64,000 nucleotides of DNA. It comes from UBA5195 sp034432755. Its GTDB lineage: Bacteria; Chloroflexota; Anaerolineae; Anaerolineales; Villigracilaceae. The notes under the pieces were generated by a model that saw only the letters and a list, made by a program, of their open reading frames with translations, was not told the origin of the DNA and did no database searches. Positions within the stretch are counted from its first letter, which is position 1; each line of letters starts with the position of its first letter. Both the position numbers and the translations under genes were made by a program. Positions 59,654-64,000 of the stretch are shown piece after piece. The stretch spans positions 27,385 through 91,384 of the forward strand of contig DAOUBQ010000015.1 in assembly GCA_034432755.1 (NCBI GenBank). Direction: 5' to 3'.

Positions 59654-59995
59654 TTGCATCTCTCTGAACAAGGCTCCCTGTTGCGCATCTTCATCGGTGA
59701 GGCCGATAAACATGCCGGGAAACCGCTTTACGAGTGGATTGTGTTGCAAGCCCGCGAACAAGGCCTGGCCGGGGCGACTGTTTTGCGCGGCGTGATGGGC
59801 TACGGGGCCAACACCCGCCAGATACAGACCTTCAAAATCGAGCGACTCTCTGAAGATTTGCCGGTCGTCGTCGAAATCGTCGATAGCGAGGAGAATCTCG
59901 AAAAATTCCTCGACACGGTCACCCCACACATCTCCGCCGGGCTGGTGACGATGGAAAAGGCGCAAGTCAAGGTTTATCGGTTCGAGAAAAAATAA
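59654..59995 (+). CDS. DUF190 family protein
   Basis: 113-aa small alpha/beta protein (PII-like fold). LLRIFIGEADKHAGKPLYEWIVLQAREQGLAGATVLRGVMGYG is the family core. TTG start at 59654 with AAGGAG upstream. DUF190 genes are commonly found beside crcB; a regulatory role for fluoride export is often suggested but unproven. The pair is transcribed with proC. Confidence 0.93.
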   Translation: MHLSEQGSLLRIFIGEADKHAGKPLYEWIVLQAREQGLAGATVLRGVMGYGANTRQIQTFKIERLSEDLPVVVEIVDSEENLEKFLDTVTPHISAGLVTMEKAQVKVYRFEKK

Positions 59996-60163
59996 CTCTC
60001 CAGTCAGGCTGCTGCAAGCCGATCTGAGCCAGTTGAGCAATAAAACCCTAACGCCAATACCACCACTCTGAAAGCGCGCCAGGATGCCTGAAAGGCGAAT
60101 AGATTCCCTGATGACCTGGGCGGCTCGAAATGTTTCTTGCGCCTCTCTTTATCTATCCAACGA

Positions 60164-62185
<2,022 letters not shown>

Positions 62186-62576
62186 GGGGCTTTTTTCCAG
62201 GGGTTGAAATTGGATGCCGGGGCAATTGTAATCCATTATGGACTTTGGGAAGGCATCGCTGCTTTCTTTCATTTTTTAGAAATTCTGCATTCAAAGTTTT
62301 TGGCGCTGTCAGACCTCACGGTTCATGTTTTCTCAAACCGTCGGCTTTGGTGGTGGAATTTGCTGCCATACAAACGCCAGAAATTCACGGCGAAGCTCGC
62401 CAAGAACGCAAAGACGCCCTTAAACCCTTGGCGTTCTTCGTACTCTTGGCGGTAAAAAATTCAAAATGTGCGGTAGAGAATTTCAGATTTGGAATTGCTG
62501 CGTTCTTTCGAATGATGTTGCCTTTTGTTGTATACTAATTACACAGGGTTCTTCGTCACCACAGAGGAGGAGCGTT
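62186..62576. other. Intergenic region with repeat and weak promoter of the acyl-CoA dehydrogenase gene
   Basis: About 390 bp. It contains the 89-bp repeat arm (62373-62461) and, near the gene, TATACT (62531-62536) without a good -35. Nothing else is supported. Confidence 0.5.
62373..62461 (-). repeat. 89-bp repeat, left arm (inverted relative to 63911)
   Basis: Reverse complement of the sequence at 63911-63999 with roughly nine mismatches; core words are CCGCCAAGAG, GAAGAACGCCAAGGG and TTGCGTTCTTGGCG. The arms bracket the acyl-CoA dehydrogenase gene and a CoA-transferase remnant. Confidence 0.8.
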
Positions 62577-63722
62577 ATGGATTTCGGTCTCAATGAAGAG
62601 CAAAGAGTATGGCAAAAAACCGTTCATGAGTTTGTGGCGGCAGAACTGCAGCCCATGGCGCGCGCAACCGACGAGACAGGGGAATTTAACTGGCCGGCCG
62701 TTCGCAAAATGGGACCGCTGGGCTTGCTGGGGCTGAACATTCCAGAGGAATATGGCGGCGCAGGGGTAGATGCCATCAGCGCGGTGATTGCCATTGAGGA
62801 ACTGGGCTGGGCCTGCGGCTCAACCGCCCTGGCGATTGCCGCCCACAATGGCCTGGGGACGACGCCCATCGTCTTGTATGGCTCTGAAGAATTGAAGCGT
62901 AAATGGCTGCCGCTCGTTGCCAGCGGCAAGGGCAAATTGGGCGCGCTGGCTCTCACCGAACCCGGTGCGGGTTCAGACCTGCAAGGGATTCAGACCAGGG
63001 CCGTGAAAGACGGGAACGAGTGGGTCATCAACGGCGCGAAGATGTGGTGTACCAACGCAACGGTTGCCGAGTACATCATCACCCTGGCTCGCACCGACTC
63101 GGCAGGTGGCTCCCGCTCTTTGAGCATGATACTCGTTCCAACGGATACCCCCGGCCTGCGCATTGGCCCGCCTGAAAAGAAAATGGGGTTGAAAGGCTCG
63201 CCCACCAGTGCCGTGACTTACGAGGAAGTACGCGTTTCGCTCAACAACCTGGTGGGCGTGGAGGGCGCCGGCTTGCATCAAACCCTGGCTACGCTTGATG
63301 GCGGGCGCATCAGCATTGGCGCCATTTCGCTTGGGCTGGCACGGGCGGCCTTTGAGAATGCCGTGGCTTACGCCAAAGAGCGCCATGCCTTTGGCGCGCC
63401 GATTGCCAACCTGCAAGCTATCCAGTGGATGCTGGCCGATGCCGCCACCGAGATTGCCGCCGCCCGCAACCTGCTCTACTACGCCGCTTGGCGCAAGCAA
63501 GAGGGCAAGCCCTATACCCAAGAAGCCGCCATGGCCAAACTGTTCGCCAGCGAAATGGGCGAGCGTGTTTGCCGCAATGCCATCCAGGTCTTTGGCGGGT
63601 ACGGTTACAGCCGCGAATACCCGGTGGAGCGCATGTACCGCGACGCGCGTCTGATGACGATTGGCGAAGGCACGAGCGAAATCCAGCGCCTTGTGATTGC
63701 CAGGCAGGTGTTGTTGCAATAA
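62577..63722 (+). CDS. Acyl-CoA dehydrogenase
   Basis: 381 aa from the ATG at 62577, preceded by GAGGAGG. N-terminal helical domain (LNEEQRVWQKTVHEF), middle domain with LTEPGAGSDLQGI and WCTNATVAEYII, C-terminal helical domain with QVFGGYGYSREYPVERMYRDARLMTIGEGTSEIQR. The latter gives the catalytic-base region of short/medium-chain enzymes. FAD- and ETF-dependent alpha,beta-dehydrogenation of an acyl-CoA is expected. The gene is alone between inverted repeats, with a CoA-transferase fragment just downstream. Confidence 0.95.
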   Translation: MDFGLNEEQRVWQKTVHEFVAAELQPMARATDETGEFNWPAVRKMGPLGLLGLNIPEEYGGAGVDAISAVIAIEELGWACGSTALAIAAHNGLGTTPIVLYGSEELKRKWLPLVASGKGKLGALALTEPGAGSDLQGIQTRAVKDGNEWVINGAKMWCTNATVAEYIITLARTDSAGGSRSLSMILVPTDTPGLRIGPPEKKMGLKGSPTSAVTYEEVRVSLNNLVGVEGAGLHQTLATLDGGRISIGAISLGLARAAFENAVAYAKERHAFGAPIANLQAIQWMLADAATEIAAARNLLYYAAWRKQEGKPYTQEAAMAKLFASEMGERVCRNAIQVFGGYGYSREYPVERMYRDARLMTIGEGTSEIQRLVIARQVLLQ

Positions 63723-63730
63723 ATAAAAGA

Positions 63731-63762
63731 AAACATCCAAAAAACATCCAAAAAACATCCAA
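63731..63762. repeat. 11-bp tandem repeat AAAACATCCAA
   Basis: Three head-to-tail copies of AAAACATCCAA directly after the acyl-CoA dehydrogenase stop. Confidence 0.8.
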
Positions 63763-63798
63763 CCCACTCTCAATGCCAAAAGAGGAGGACGATGTGCC

Positions 63799-63918
63799 TG
63801 CGGCTCGTACCCCGGCGAAATGGCCTCCCTCTACGGGCGCGACGAGGATGCGATTCGGGAATGGGTCGAGATGAGTAAGACGGTCGAAGGCACGCAGGCG
63901 TACCTGTTGGAATTTTTT
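63799..63918 (+). pseudogene. 3' remnant of a CoA-transferase alpha subunit gene
   Basis: A frame with no start encodes CGSYPGEMASLYGRDEDAIR and then WVEMSKTVEGTQAYLLEFF. This parallels the C-terminal region of the CoA-transferase A subunit at 9801-10703 (YAQGYYDRDNEFYLAW...TRQYLQEWV). Only about 40 residues survive; the rest is replaced by tandem repeats upstream and the 89-bp repeat downstream. I read it as a truncated, inactive copy. Confidence 0.5.
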
Positions 63919-63999
63919 ACCGCCAAGAGCGCGAAGAACGCCAAGGGTTCAAGAGTATTTTTGCGTTCTTGGCGGGCTTCGCGGTGAATTTTTGGCGTT
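63911..63999 (+). repeat. 89-bp repeat, right arm
   Basis: Right copy of the inverted pair with 62373-62461, ending at the window edge. AATTTTTTACCGCCAAGAGC opens it and GGTGAATTTTTGGCGTT closes it; it forms its own long hairpin. Confidence 0.8.
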
Positions 64000-64000
64000 A

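Noticed and set aside
60000..60160. Intergenic gap after the DUF190 gene checked for tRNA or small RNA
   Set aside because: No cloverleaf, hairpin with T tract or repeat could be seen. No tRNA or rRNA was recognised anywhere in the window.

Overview
The window reads as one stretch of a bacterial chromosome of moderately high GC, dense with genes on both strands. No rRNA, tRNA, phage, complete insertion sequence or CRISPR array was seen. I infer an uncultured Chloroflexota (Anaerolineae-type) bacterium. Hints are a SEDS/PBP fusion beside FhaA/FhaB-like proteins, Thr/Pro-rich lipoproteins, an ECF transporter paired with an S-adenosylmethionine hydrolase, and many short 'word' repeats (variants of ATCAGTCATCAGT) in and between genes. 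The taxonomy is inference from gene content, not a computed placement.

Layout: 1-0.9 kb, 5'-truncated PLP aminotransferase. 1-4.3 kb (-), pyruvate/branched-chain type 2-oxoacid dehydrogenase E1-alpha, E1-beta, E2. 4.5-8 kb (-), a membrane protein, a HAD phosphatase, a D-2-hydroxyacid dehydrogenase and a PspC protein. 8.1-10.7 kb (-), class I CoA-transferase A and B subunits separated by an alpha/beta hydrolase. 11.7-14.5 kb (+), a cobalamin-binding mutase-like fusion followed by an opine-dehydrogenase-like protein. 14.8-17.8 kb (+), glgA-malQ glycogen metabolism. 17.9-20.2 kb, DMT transporter, superoxide dismutase, ferredoxin. 20.2-25.7 kb (-), an envelope/FHA cluster: zinc-ribbon protein, fhaA-like, fhaB-like, MTA phosphorylase and a FtsW/RodA-PBP fusion. 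25.9-32.4 kb (+), SH3 protein, two tandem structured repeats, then SAM hydrolase-EcfA-EcfS-EcfT and a membrane protein.

32.4-43.2 kb holds a monooxygenase-fold protein, an M23 lipoprotein, an L-threonine-dehydrogenase-like SDR, a putative restriction-modification pair, a GT-C-like membrane protein, MoxR-DUF58 and an MBL-fold hydrolase. 43.2-46.2 kb has a NYN/LOTUS protein, a two-component system with a Met-rich sensor loop and, just after it, a convincing cyclic-di-GMP-I (GEMM) riboswitch plus terminator with no gene behind it. 46.3-53.7 kb has a molybdopterin hydroxylase large subunit, a PreP-like M16 protease, a gluzincin-like lipoprotein and an FHA membrane protein. 53.9-56.2 kb carries a DprE1/DprE2-like pair. 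56.3-60 kb: GAF-GGDEF cyclase, ruvA, proC, crcB and DUF190. 60-64 kb: an ABC-F ATPase, then an acyl-CoA dehydrogenase and a CoA-transferase remnant bracketed by ~89-bp inverted repeats.

Taken together, the window combines amino-acid/acyl-CoA catabolism (aminotransferase, CoA-transferases, B12 mutase-like enzyme, acyl-CoA dehydrogenase, 2-oxoacid dehydrogenase), glycogen storage, and envelope genes that resemble the actinobacterial FhaA-FhaB-RodA-PbpA and DprE1-DprE2 sets. The points most worth checking are the SEDS fusion whose PBP half lacks the SxxK serine, the orphan c-di-GMP riboswitch, the DprE1/E2-like pair, the B12 fusion with its opine-dehydrogenase partner, the candidate PD-(D/E)XK endonuclease beside a methyltransferase, the tandem structured repeats before the ECF operon, and the word repeats that have entered protein linkers in frame.
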